Shown one piece after another: positions 44,437 to 52,581 of a stretch of DNA of 61,842 nucleotides. The position numbers and the translations under genes are program-made. The notes beneath the pieces were generated by a model. It made no database searches. It was not told the DNA's origin and saw nothing but the letters and a program-made list of their open reading frames with translations. The number at the start of each line of letters is the position of its first letter. The stretch's first letter is position 1. Source of the stretch: Clostridiaceae bacterium (GTDB lineage: Bacteria; Bacillota; Clostridia; Oscillospirales; Acutalibacteraceae); NCBI GenBank assembly GCA_021769555.1, contig JAETSR010000013.1:1-61842 (forward strand). Direction: 5' to 3'.

Positions 44437-46668
44437 ATGCCTAAAAAGTCAGTATTTACAAGGGTTACAGCCTTGTACGAGAGATTATCAAGAGACGATG
44501 AGCTTGCCGGGGAGTCGAACTCGATACTCAATCAAAAGAAGTATTTGGAGGACTATGCTCACAAAATGGGCTTCACGAACCTCCAGCACTTCACCGATGA
44601 CGGCTATTCCGGCGTGAACTTTAATCGCCCAGGCTTTCAGTCTTTGATAGCGGAAGTCGAGGCAGGACACATCGGGACAATCATTGTGAAAGACATGAGC
44701 CGTTTTGGAAGAAATTATCTTCAGGTCGGCTTTTATACGGAGATCATGTTTCCACAAAAGGATGTGCGTTTCATCGCCATTAACAACAGCATAGACAGCA
44801 GCAATGCTGCGGAAAATGACTTCGCTCCGTTCCTTAATATCATGAATGAGTGGTACGCCAAAGACACCAGCAACAAGATTAAATCCATCTTTGACGCCAA
44901 AATGAAAGACGGTATTCGTTGCTCCGGCAGTATCCCTTATGGCTATTGCAGGGTGAAGGGCGATAAGCAAACGCTCATCATTGATGAGGAAGCCGCCGAG
45001 GTTGTACGGCGTATTTTCCTGCTCGCCAATGAGGGCAAAAGTCCCCGTGAGATTGCCGAGATACTCAAAGCCGATAAGGTATTGATACCTGCCGCCTATA
45101 CCAAAAAGAACCGCAAGGAGCAGTACAAGGGGACAAAGTTCAGCGATCCATACCAGTGGGGTATCTCCACGGTCAGAACGATTTTGGACAGACGAGAGTA
45201 CCTTGGTCATACCATTCTTCACAAGTCTGTTGGGACGAATTTCAAGCTCCATAAACGCCGTGATACCACCGAAGAAGAACAGTATGTGTTCTACGATACC
45301 CATGAGCCGATTATCTCTCAGGAGCTTTGGGACAGCGTTCAGGAGAGAAGAAAGCGGGTAGATCGAGCCTCCCCTTGGGGGTCACACAAGCATCGTTTGA
45401 GCGGTATCATGTTCTGCGCTGACTGTGGTAGGCGCATGGCTCTGCAAACCCATTACGGAAAGAAAGACGGCAAGCTCCGCTATGCTTTCCGTTGCGGTGG
45501 GTATGAAAACAGGGTCGAGTCGTGTTCGGCTCATGGGATAAGCGCCGATGCCGTGGAGCAATTACTTCTGACTTCCATTCAAAGACTTTCCCGTTTCGTT
45601 TTGAAGGATGAGAAGGAATTTGCTAAAGAGCTTCAGAAAATGTGGCTTGAAAAGCAACAGTCAAAGCCCCAGCACAGCAAGGACGATTTGAAGCGATTGC
45701 AGAAGCGATATGATGAACTCAGCGACCTTATCCGAGGTCTTTATGAAAATCTCGTGTCCGGCTTACTCCCCGAAAGGCAGTACAAGCAGCTCATGATGCA
45801 GTACGATGATGAGCAGGCGGAGCTTGAAGCCAAGATGGATAAGATCAATGAGGAAATCGCCAACAGCGAGATAAAGCCCCTTGCCATTGAGAAGTTTATC
45901 GCTCTCATTAAGAGGTATAAATCACCTGTCGAGGTCACGGATATGATGCTCATGGAGCTGGTAGAGAAGATTATCATTCACGAAAGCGAGGGCAAGGGAA
46001 ACGCCAAAACCCAGCAGGTTGACATCTATTTCAACTATATTGGTCAGGTCAATCTTGCCTATACCGAGGAGGAGATTGCTGAGATCAAGGCTCAGGAAGA
46101 ACAGCTTGCCAGGGAGAAGAAAGAACATCAGCGTCAGCGTGACAAGGCGAAGCGTGACCGAGTAAGAGAGAAACGCATTGCCGAGAACGGCGGAACAGTC
46201 TACAGGAAAAAGGTCTGTCCCTGCTGCGGCGAGGAGTTCATTCCGACAAGCAGTCACCAGAAGTTCTGTACGCCAAACTGCTGTTATGTGTATGCTCAGA
46301 ACAAGAAAAAGGCTGAACGAGAGTCAGAGCGTGGCGATCATCTCTACCGTCAAAGGAACTGTATGGTCTGCGGCAAACTGTTCTGGCCTACTCACAGTCA
46401 ACAGACAATGTGTTCCGATGAGTGCCGCAAGAAGCACCACGCCGAGGTCACTTTGGAGGCGTACCACAGGAAACAAGCCGAAAAAAGAAACGGCGGTCAT
46501 CTGTACCCTGAGCGTGTCTGTGAGGTCTGCGGTAAGAAGTTCTGGCCGGAGGGTCCGGCTACCAAGATTTGCTCCGAGGAATGCCGTTTGGAGAAGAAAC
46601 GCCGAGAGAGCAAGACTTATTACACCCGAAAAAGAGAAACGGCAGAGCTGGTCAGACAGACCGCATAA
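44437..46668 (+). CDS. tnpX: Large serine recombinase (TnpX-type transposase)
   Basis: A 743-residue recombinase. The resolvase catalytic domain (about 10-155) starts VTALYERLSRDDELAG with nucleophile Ser18 and has VKDMSRFGRNYLQVGFYTE. The recombinase domain (about 180-290) ends near TILDRREYLGHTILHKS; the zinc-ribbon/coiled-coil region follows (MFCADCGRRMAL, then a long helix at 400-500). The C-terminus adds three Cys motifs of identical spacing, C-x2-C-x13-C-x3-C, at about 594-615, 642-663 and 695-716, not a standard part of serine recombinases as I know them. It should excise and insert the element. AAAGGAGG precedes the ATG, 73 bases inside the left end. Confidence 0.93.
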   Translation: MPKKSVFTRVTALYERLSRDDELAGESNSILNQKKYLEDYAHKMGFTNLQHFTDDGYSGVNFNRPGFQSLIAEVEAGHIGTIIVKDMSRFGRNYLQVGFYTEIMFPQKDVRFIAINNSIDSSNAAENDFAPFLNIMNEWYAKDTSNKIKSIFDAKMKDGIRCSGSIPYGYCRVKGDKQTLIIDEEAAEVVRRIFLLANEGKSPREIAEILKADKVLIPAAYTKKNRKEQYKGTKFSDPYQWGISTVRTILDRREYLGHTILHKSVGTNFKLHKRRDTTEEEQYVFYDTHEPIISQELWDSVQERRKRVDRASPWGSHKHRLSGIMFCADCGRRMALQTHYGKKDGKLRYAFRCGGYENRVESCSAHGISADAVEQLLLTSIQRLSRFVLKDEKEFAKELQKMWLEKQQSKPQHSKDDLKRLQKRYDELSDLIRGLYENLVSGLLPERQYKQLMMQYDDEQAELEAKMDKINEEIANSEIKPLAIEKFIALIKRYKSPVEVTDMMLMELVEKIIIHESEGKGNAKTQQVDIYFNYIGQVNLAYTEEEIAEIKAQEEQLAREKKEHQRQRDKAKRDRVREKRIAENGGTVYRKKVCPCCGEEFIPTSSHQKFCTPNCCYVYAQNKKKAERESERGDHLYRQRNCMVCGKLFWPTHSQQTMCSDECRKKHHAEVTLEAYHRKQAEKRNGGHLYPERVCEVCGKKFWPEGPATKICSEECRLEKKRRESKTYYTRKRETAELVRQTA

Positions 46669-46671
46669 AGC

Positions 46672-46710
46672 AAAAAGTGGAAGCTGCGAAGCCTCCACTT
46701 TTTCTTTTTC
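46672..46710 (+). terminator. Terminator after tnpX
   Basis: AAAAAGTGGA (46672-46681) pairs with TCCACTTTTT (46694-46703), continuing into CTTTTTC. Confidence 0.85.
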
Positions 46711-46724
46711 GGATAGTAAATAGG

Positions 46725-46756
46725 ACGAGGACAAGAGGACAAGAAGTCAGAGTGTC
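46725..46756 (+). repeat. Left copy of a perfect 32-bp inverted repeat
   Basis: Identical, in inverted orientation, to 54995-55026. It contains GAGGACAA twice. It lies 57 bases after tnpX; the partner lies just after the MobV gene, so the pair encloses all cargo and mobilization genes (about 8.2 kb) but not tnpX or tnpW. Confidence 0.9.
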
Positions 46757-46801
46757 CCATGGGTGATGGTAAAAAAACTGTAGAAGATTTCCTAAAAAGT
46801 C

Positions 46802-46830
46802 TTGCAAATATACGCCCCGTCGAATATAAT
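46802..46830 (+). promoter_or_regulatory. Promoter of the restriction-modification operon
   Basis: TTGCAA (46802-46807), 17-base spacer, perfect TATAAT (46825-46830), 35 bases before the HTH gene. Confidence 0.75.
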
Positions 46831-46864
46831 TATGCTGATATTATTTTCTGATGAGGTGTTTTCA

Positions 46865-47050
46865 ATGGAGTATATGAGCGCAAGTCAAGCGGCAAAACTC
46901 TGGAACATTTCTCAAAGACGAGTTCAATGTTTGTGTGCAGAAGGGCGAATTCCCGGCGTTTTCAAGCTCGGTGATGCGTGGGCTATACCTGCTAATTCCC
47001 CGAAGCCTACTGACCCGAGAAAAGAACGCAAAGGGAGTAGTGAAAAATGA
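46865..47050 (+). CDS. Small helix-turn-helix regulator of the restriction-modification operon
   Basis: A 61-residue protein starting MEYMSASQAAKLWNISQRRV. It is a MerR/excisionase-type winged helix: SASQAAKLWNISQRRVQCLC is the helix-turn-helix and GRIPGVFKLGDAWAIPANS the wing. GAGGTG precedes the ATG at 46865; the frame is open upstream without a ribosome site. Its stop overlaps the first methyltransferase start (ATGA). By position it is a likely controller protein of the operon, though related small proteins also serve as excisionase-like factors. Confidence 0.75.
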   Translation: MEYMSASQAAKLWNISQRRVQCLCAEGRIPGVFKLGDAWAIPANSPKPTDPRKERKGSSEK

Positions 47051-48135
47051 ATGTATTAGATTTGTTTTGTGGATGTGGCGGATTTTCAAAAGGCTTTGAG
47101 GAAGCTGGGTTCACTATCAAGCTCGGAATTGATATTTGGGAAGATGCAGTAAAAACCTATCGGCTTAATTTTCCTAAGGCTGCTACCATTACCGAAGATA
47201 TAACCAAGTTGGATTATAAGGATTTGTTAGAGGCCGCGAGTGTTTCAAAAGACAATGTTGATGTTATTATCGGCGGCCCACCCTGTCAGGGATTTTCTGT
47301 ATCGGGTAAGCGCTTATTAGATGACCCACGAAATATTCTTTATAAATCTTTTGTGAGGATGGTTGAGGGGATACAGCCGAAAGTCTTTGTGATGGAAAAT
47401 GTGCCAGGCATTGTAAAACTCTTTAATGGTCAGGTTAAGGAACAGGTCATTGAGGATTTTTCAGCATTAGGCTATAGAGTTTCCATGAAACAACTTACGG
47501 CTTCTGATTATGGTGTTCCCCAAGCTCGCAAACGAGTGTTCTTCGTCGGGATCAACAAAGAAAAAATCGGTGATATTGAGTTCCATTTTCCCGATGAAAT
47601 ATGCGGAGACGAAAAGAAACCCTATGTGACTTGTAAGGATGCATTATCCGACTTGGATTTTATTGGTGATTTGACGCTATTGCAAGAACATGACCAATAT
47701 CGACTGCCCCCACAAAGTGAGTACCAGAAGTATATGAGGCAAAATGCGACCGAGCTGCTTAACCATGTAACAACAATTCATACAGAGCAGACAAGGACAA
47801 TAATTGCAATGGTGCCGGATGGTGGCAATTACAAAGATCTACCGCACGAACTTTGGTCAACTCGTAAGGTCAATATCGCATGGACACGAATGGATAGTGC
47901 AAAACCGTGCTTTACAATCGACACTGGACATAATCACCATTTTCATTACCGTGCAAACAGAGTTCCAACTGTTCGTGAGTCAGCGAGGATACAATCATTC
48001 CCTGATGACTTTGAGTTTTTGGGAATTAAGACAAGTCAGCTTAAACAGGTAGGAAATGCAGTTCCACCACTCTTGGCGAAAGCAGTAGCGAGTGAGATCA
48101 GGGTATTGCTCAAAGGAGGAAACAACGATGTATAA
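47047..48135 (+). CDS. C5-cytosine DNA methyltransferase (first)
   Basis: A 362-residue m5C methyltransferase with conserved motifs in order: I, VLDLFCGCGGFSKGFEEAG; IV, GGPPCQGFSVSGKR with the catalytic Cys near residue 79; VI, VMENVPGIV; VIII, QARKRVFFVGIN; and X, QVGNAVPPLLAKAVA. The variable target-recognition region lies between VIII and X. The start is coupled to the HTH gene; the end overlaps the nuclease start by 8 bases. GC content is clearly lower than in the surrounding ICE, which points to a separate origin of this cassette. Confidence 0.93.
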   Translation: MNVLDLFCGCGGFSKGFEEAGFTIKLGIDIWEDAVKTYRLNFPKAATITEDITKLDYKDLLEAASVSKDNVDVIIGGPPCQGFSVSGKRLLDDPRNILYKSFVRMVEGIQPKVFVMENVPGIVKLFNGQVKEQVIEDFSALGYRVSMKQLTASDYGVPQARKRVFFVGINKEKIGDIEFHFPDEICGDEKKPYVTCKDALSDLDFIGDLTLLQEHDQYRLPPQSEYQKYMRQNATELLNHVTTIHTEQTRTIIAMVPDGGNYKDLPHELWSTRKVNIAWTRMDSAKPCFTIDTGHNHHFHYRANRVPTVRESARIQSFPDDFEFLGIKTSQLKQVGNAVPPLLAKAVASEIRVLLKGGNNDV

Positions 48136-49555
48136 CCACGAAAAGCAATACAGATGTACTATCATAAGGGGAAAATCACAAAAGGAAATGGACGATCTTC
48201 TACCCGCATACGCAAAGGTTATTGCCGAGATTTGCCCTTGTGTTGCAGAGGAGTTTCCCGAATTGTTCAACAACGCATTTAAGCAGTTCCTCCCAGAGCT
48301 GGATCGCATAAAAAAGACCCTTGACAATCATCGGACTGAGATTTCGGGAAAGTTATTTGGCCTGTATTATTTTGCCGAAGATGGCATGGTCTACGCCTCT
48401 GAAAGAACATTGAAATTTCTTGAAGATAACGATCAGCCAGCACTCTTTAAGGATATATGCTTTAAGATGCAGTTTCCTAATGGGACACAGAAGAGCCAAA
48501 CACTACTGGAGCGTGTGGCTGATGGGATTAAGATTAGACCAAACGCTTTTATCCTAAAACTCCTCACAATAGCTAAGACTGCTAAAGTGGATGTCACAAA
48601 AAAAGATATAGGCTACTATGTTCTTAACTCACTTGATGTCCTTCAAGGCAACGCAAGCCCTTATGAAGTTCTTGAAGCAATAAGCGAAGACAAAAAGCAT
48701 GGGATAGAGAGAAACATCGTTGTTCCAGGTAAAGCTAACTCGTACAACTATCAGCATATCAACGAGCAGCTCAACTACCTTGAACTTGCTAACCTTATTC
48801 GTTTTATGGATGATAAAAGAGTGGTCCTGAACCCTCATGAAGCAGAAACCATAGAGCTTTTTGCGGAGTGCTGGGACAAGCCTCTGCTCTTTGATGTCTA
48901 TGCCTATGATCTTAGCTCTGTTGAAGCGAGGAAAGATTTTCAGTATGCGTGGGATTTGTATTTCTCGCACTTGTCGCTGTGTGCTTCTGAATTTGCTACT
49001 TCGGCTACGGCTCTTGCCTTTACAGGCGAGGAAGAAGAACTTCCCAAAAAAGAGCCCGAAAAAGACAAAGGACAAGGCAACCTCACGGAGTTCGGTGATG
49101 AGGGCGAGCAGATCGTTTATCAATATGAGAAAGCAAGAGTATCCGCATTTAGTGCAAGACTTGCAAACAAGGTACTCTCCCTTGGCAAGACAAAGGGGTT
49201 GGGTTATGATATTCAGTCAGTCATAGCTGAGCCGGGGGAAATGGCCGAGTTTGTTAAGTATATCGAAGTTAAATCAACTAAGCGACTTACCTGTCCCGAT
49301 ATCAATGATGTTCTTTGGGTAGACACACTGAATGTCACGAGAAATGAATGGGTAGCCGCCCAGCAACATAAGGAGTTCTATTCGATATTCCGAGTGTATT
49401 TTACTCGTGAAGGTATCGTGATGTTCGTATTGACCAATCCCATTCAAAAATTCAATGACGGCACAATTCAAGCTGTTCCTATGACATATAGAGTGGATTT
49501 TAGTAATACAGCGGTCGATGCAGTTATTTCTCCCGCTGTGGTGGGAGGGGCATGA
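48128..49555 (+). CDS. DUF3883-domain protein, probable restriction endonuclease
   Basis: A 475-residue protein. The N-terminal 300 residues match nothing I recognise. An acidic linker (EEEELPKKEPEKDK) leads to a C-terminal DUF3883 ('NO VEIN') domain with a PD-(D/E)xK-like set: an Asp in GLGYDIQSVI and ExK in KYIEVKSTKRL, then NEWVAAQQHKEFYSIFRVYF. The ATG at 48128 has a good GGAGG and overlaps the preceding methyltransferase; the end overlaps the next one (ATGA). A nuclease between two m5C methyltransferases is most simply a type II-like restriction enzyme. Cleavage specificity is unknown. Confidence 0.75.
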   Translation: MYNHEKQYRCTIIRGKSQKEMDDLLPAYAKVIAEICPCVAEEFPELFNNAFKQFLPELDRIKKTLDNHRTEISGKLFGLYYFAEDGMVYASERTLKFLEDNDQPALFKDICFKMQFPNGTQKSQTLLERVADGIKIRPNAFILKLLTIAKTAKVDVTKKDIGYYVLNSLDVLQGNASPYEVLEAISEDKKHGIERNIVVPGKANSYNYQHINEQLNYLELANLIRFMDDKRVVLNPHEAETIELFAECWDKPLLFDVYAYDLSSVEARKDFQYAWDLYFSHLSLCASEFATSATALAFTGEEEELPKKEPEKDKGQGNLTEFGDEGEQIVYQYEKARVSAFSARLANKVLSLGKTKGLGYDIQSVIAEPGEMAEFVKYIEVKSTKRLTCPDINDVLWVDTLNVTRNEWVAAQQHKEFYSIFRVYFTREGIVMFVLTNPIQKFNDGTIQAVPMTYRVDFSNTAVDAVISPAVVGGA

Positions 49556-50526
49556 TGTACAGCGTAGTTTCTTTGTTCTCTGGCTGTGGAGGTGCTGATA
49601 TGGGCACCGTAGGCGGATTTATATTTAACCAAAAGGTCTATGCAAACAATCCGTGCAAGCTAATCTATGCTTGCGATATTGATAAAAAAGCCACGGAGAC
49701 TTATCAGGAGAATTTCACCTCGGATAAGGTCGTGTGTGGCGATATTTGCGAAATCGCCTCCGACGAAATTCCAGAATGCGACATAATCACTGGAGGGTTT
49801 CCTTGTCAGTCATTTAGCACTGTTAATCCCACTAAAGACCCCTTTGATGATAGAGCCAATCTTTACAAACAAATGGCTCGCATCGTCAAGGACAAACAGC
49901 CCAAAGTCTTTGTTGCTGAAAATGTCAAGGGAATGATGACCTTGCACAATGGAGCGATTTTCAAGAAAGTCATTGAAGCATTTGAAAATGCTGGTTACAA
50001 AACTTTTCATTCGCTGGTTAATGCTGCGGACTATGGTGTTCCCCAAAAGAGAGAGCGAGTGCTTATCGTCGGTATTCGCAACGATATATGGAAAGCCAAA
50101 GGAGATTACAGCTTTCCTACTCCGACAAATAGTGGGAACTGGGTTCCTTTGTCAGTAGCGGTTCCTGAGCTGGAAATCGACGAACAGAAGTATTATTTTT
50201 CGGAAAAAGCTGTGCAGGGCATGAAAAATGCCAAGAATAATATGAAGCGTGGTTTAGCGCAAAGTTTGGATGAGCCGTGTCTGACCGTAACAAGTCACCT
50301 TGCAAAAGTTAGTATCAATTCAAGAGATCCTGTTTTGCTTGTCGATCCAGCAAAAGAGTTGTATAGGCGCTTTACTCCGAGAGAGGCGGCAAGAATACAG
50401 TCTTTTCCTGATACTTTCCGTTTTGTGGGAAGCGAAGCCACAGCGTATAGGCAAATCGGAAATGCGATACCTCCCGTTTTATTCTGGCACATTACAAAAT
50501 CAATCACAGAGTATCTTGCAAGGTGA
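49552..50526 (+). CDS. C5-cytosine DNA methyltransferase (second)
   Basis: A 324-residue m5C methyltransferase: motif I SLFSGCGGADMGTVGG, motif IV GGFPCQSFSTVNP with catalytic Cys near 84, motif VI VAENVKGMM, motif VIII QKRERVLIVGIRND and motif X QIGNAIPPVLFWHI. It is clearly different from the first enzyme in the same operon, so the two probably modify different strands or sites, as in systems with asymmetric targets. Its start overlaps the nuclease stop. A terminator follows 16 bases after its stop. Confidence 0.92.
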   Translation: MMYSVVSLFSGCGGADMGTVGGFIFNQKVYANNPCKLIYACDIDKKATETYQENFTSDKVVCGDICEIASDEIPECDIITGGFPCQSFSTVNPTKDPFDDRANLYKQMARIVKDKQPKVFVAENVKGMMTLHNGAIFKKVIEAFENAGYKTFHSLVNAADYGVPQKRERVLIVGIRNDIWKAKGDYSFPTPTNSGNWVPLSVAVPELEIDEQKYYFSEKAVQGMKNAKNNMKRGLAQSLDEPCLTVTSHLAKVSINSRDPVLLVDPAKELYRRFTPREAARIQSFPDTFRFVGSEATAYRQIGNAIPPVLFWHITKSITEYLAR

Positions 50527-50541
50527 ATTGCAAGGCACAGA

Positions 50542-50569
50542 AACGGTCAACAAGGTTGGCCGTTTTTTG
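50542..50569 (+). terminator. Terminator of the restriction-modification operon
   Basis: AACGGTCAAC (50542-50551) pairs with GTTGGCCGTT (50555-50564, one G-U), followed by TTTT. The next promoter begins directly after. Confidence 0.88.
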
Positions 50570-50572
50570 CTA

Positions 50573-50601
50573 TTGACAATATCGTGATAGCACGATATAA
50601 T
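50573..50601 (+). promoter_or_regulatory. Perfect consensus promoter with a palindromic operator in its spacer
   Basis: TTGACA (50573-50578), 17-base spacer and TATAAT (50596-50601). The spacer holds the inverted repeat TATCGTG-ATAG-CACGATA (50580-50597), which overlaps the -10. A repressor bound here would block polymerase; the first gene it drives has a ribbon-helix-helix-like C-terminus and could be that repressor. Confidence 0.85.
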
Positions 50602-50624
50602 GGGGACGAAGGGTGGTGATTGAA

Positions 50625-51053
50625 ATGCCAGATAGCAAGGACATCATGGGCTTCGATGAATATCTCTACATCGTCACAGCCTACGATGAGGACGGCACGG
50701 AAAGCGAGTACGAGTTTGGCAATCTGAAACACGCTCAGGCCGCTTTCAATGCCGAGAAGAACGCAAAGCTCCAAAGGTACAAAGGAGGCGAATACGAGCT
50801 TTTGGAGCAGAAGTCGGAGGACGATGTTCCTCCCCTCAAAAAAGCCCGTCGCAAGTATGAGCAAGTCCACAAGGACGAGCGCAAGGAAAGCACAGGTCAG
50901 TTCAACACAAGACTTCCCCGTGAGGACTTCGAGGAAATCAACGAGTTTCTCAAAGTGAACGGCATACCGAAGATCGCTCTTATCTATGCCGGATATGAAG
51001 CTCTCAGGCAGGAAGTCGAGCGCAAAGCAAAGGAGGCGGACGATGGAGTATAG
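50625..51053 (+). CDS. Hypothetical protein with ribbon-helix-helix-like C-terminus
   Basis: A 142-residue protein: an N-terminal part with YLYIVTAYDEDGTESEYEF, a basic linker (KKARRKYEQVHKDERKE) and a C-terminal segment GQFNTRLPREDFEEINEFLK followed by a helix, which resembles a ribbon-helix-helix DNA-binding unit. It is the first gene after a consensus promoter with an operator palindrome, so autoregulation is plausible. It overlaps tnpV by 11 bases. ATG 50625 is chosen over two GTG codons just upstream because GGTGGTG gives a fair ribosome site. Confidence 0.65.
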   Translation: MPDSKDIMGFDEYLYIVTAYDEDGTESEYEFGNLKHAQAAFNAEKNAKLQRYKGGEYELLEQKSEDDVPPLKKARRKYEQVHKDERKESTGQFNTRLPREDFEEINEFLKVNGIPKIALIYAGYEALRQEVERKAKEADDGV

Positions 51054-51417
51054 GCAAGCCGTGATCCGTCAGGTGGTCGATGGCGTGGAAATGGACACAG
51101 AGGTCTTTCTTCCAGACATTAATCTGCCGGAGGAAAAGCCCATCGGGATTTACGGCAGAAGGTATCTCAGGTATCTCAAAGAACATCACAAGGCACTCTA
51201 CATCAATCTTCTTACTTCCGGCAAGCTGAACGACAAGCTGGCAGAGGTGGAAGAACGCTCCCGAAACTTCCTCGATCTTGTCATCGGTCAGATGAAAGAG
51301 CGAGAGGGCGTGACGGAGAAGCTCAAAGCAGAAGATATGATGGCATGGGTCGGCAGGATGAACAACATCAGAAGCCGAGCCGAGGAAATGCTCAATGACG
51401 AACTCTACAGTCTTTAG
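51043..51417 (+). CDS. tnpV: Transposon-encoded protein TnpV
   Basis: A 124-residue TnpV: LPEEKPIGIYGRRYLRYLKE, YINLLTSGKLNDKLAEVEE and GVTEKLKAEDMMAWVGRMNN are hallmarks of the family. AAAGGAGG precedes the ATG. Function is unknown; in Tn4451 it lies next to the cargo gene and is not needed for transposition as far as I recall. A second TnpV is overprinted in the ICE gene at 38424-38777. Confidence 0.88.
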   Translation: MEYRQAVIRQVVDGVEMDTEVFLPDINLPEEKPIGIYGRRYLRYLKEHHKALYINLLTSGKLNDKLAEVEERSRNFLDLVIGQMKEREGVTEKLKAEDMMAWVGRMNNIRSRAEEMLNDELYSL

Positions 51418-51538
51418 AAAAAAAGAAACCCCAGCAAACCTCTCACAGTAAACTGGGGGTCTGGGAGAGAGACACCGCCCTCTCCGAGACACCCACATTA
51501 TACGACAAGGCGGTGAAGATTTCAAGGAGGTCATTCTT

Positions 51539-52147
51539 ATGAAGAAACTATTACCGTTCCTGTCCGGCGTACTTGTCACTCTGCTGCTCGTTGCTCTCCC
51601 AATGACGGCGTTCGCCGCAAACGGTACATTCCGTATCGAGGGTAGTCCCATCAATGTGTTGGTCAACGGCGAGGTCTTTCAGCCCAAAGATGTCAAGGGA
51701 AACGATGTGCTGGTGTTCGTCTACAACGGCACGACATACGCTCCCTTGAGGGCGCTGGCAGAAGCCTATGGTCTTGAGGTTGGCTACGATGGCAGCAGGA
51801 ACCTTGCCACGGTCAACGGCTCCGTCAAGTCCGGCGAAAAGGCAGACTTTGCTTCCTGCTGGGAAGTCAATGAGAAGCCTGTCACAAACTACGGCTCAGA
51901 GAAAATCTTTACTGCAAAGTACAACGGCACTCTGAGCAAGGACGAGTTCAAGACATGGTGGAAGTCCTTTAGCCTCTCCGAGATTAGAGCCGAAGCTGAG
52001 AAGCTCGCCGCTGAAGCACAGGCGGAGAACCCCGATTACACGGTGACGATGTACTTCTCTTTCGGTCAGTATAATCTTGGCTCTGCATTTGCTTTCGGTG
52101 AATACGAGCAGAGTAACTTTGACGCCGCCAGCGTGTGGATCAAGTAA
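51539..52147 (+). CDS. Secreted copper-amine-oxidase-like stalk-domain protein (transposon copy)
   Basis: A 202-residue exported protein with a signal peptide (MKKLLPFLSGVLVTLLLVAL, cleaved near AFAA), a stalk domain (INVLVNGEVFQPKDVKGND and NGTTYAPLRALAEAYGLEVG) and a C-terminal part with EKPVTNYGSEKIFTAKYNGT and the ending SVWIK. It is homologous along its length to the ICE gene at 34616-35239. AAGGAGG precedes the ATG. It is not part of classical Tn4451, so it is an extra passenger or a gene swapped with the ICE. Confidence 0.82.
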   Translation: MKKLLPFLSGVLVTLLLVALPMTAFAANGTFRIEGSPINVLVNGEVFQPKDVKGNDVLVFVYNGTTYAPLRALAEAYGLEVGYDGSRNLATVNGSVKSGEKADFASCWEVNEKPVTNYGSEKIFTAKYNGTLSKDEFKTWWKSFSLSEIRAEAEKLAAEAQAENPDYTVTMYFSFGQYNLGSAFAFGEYEQSNFDAASVWIK

Positions 52148-52179
52148 AACTGAATAACGATTTGTTATCGAGATTACAT

Positions 52180-52221
52180 AGCACCTGCTTTTCAATTCAA
52201 CGGAAAAGCGGGTGCTTTTTC
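52180..52221 (+). terminator. Terminator after the stalk-domain gene
   Basis: AGCACCTGCTTTTC (52180-52193) pairs with GAAAAGCGGGTGCT (52203-52216, one G-U), followed by TTTTTC. Confidence 0.88.
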
Positions 52222-52389
52222 TTCCCCAAAAGTTACAGTTAGGGAAAAAGGTGCGGGACATAAAAGGACACAGCCCCTTCTCTGAAAACGGCGTACAGGG
52301 CAAAAAAAGCCCGAAAATCGCCCCGAGCTTTTACGCTTGCAGAGCAGGGGCTTTCCTTATGCCCTGCAACGGAAAGGAGGCGATGCCGA

Positions 52390-52581
52390 TTGCCAAGAAT
52401 GAGCAAAAAGAGGAAGGAAGAATGGGCGTTCTTTCTCAACGCTCGCAACAGAATAACCTACAACGATCTGTGCATCAGGTGTGAGCATGACTGCAAGCAG
52501 AGCTTTCGTGCGGTCATTCTGCAATGCCCAAGATATTTATCCAAAAGGCGAAAGGAAGAAAGCAATGAACGAACAGACTGA
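52390..52581 (+). CDS. Small Cys-containing conserved protein, function unknown
   Basis: A 63-residue basic protein: MPRMSKKRKEEWAFFLNARN then ITYNDLCIRCEHDCKQSFRA and a basic tail. The three clustered Cys (CIRC and HDC) suggest metal binding. Similar small proteins are common next to RepA-like ATPases in Clostridial mobile elements. A TTG start at 52390 best fits the GGAGG 9 bases upstream; ATG 52399 is the alternative. It overlaps the ATPase start by 17 bases. Confidence 0.68.
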   Translation: MPRMSKKRKEEWAFFLNARNRITYNDLCIRCEHDCKQSFRAVILQCPRYLSKRRKEESNERTD

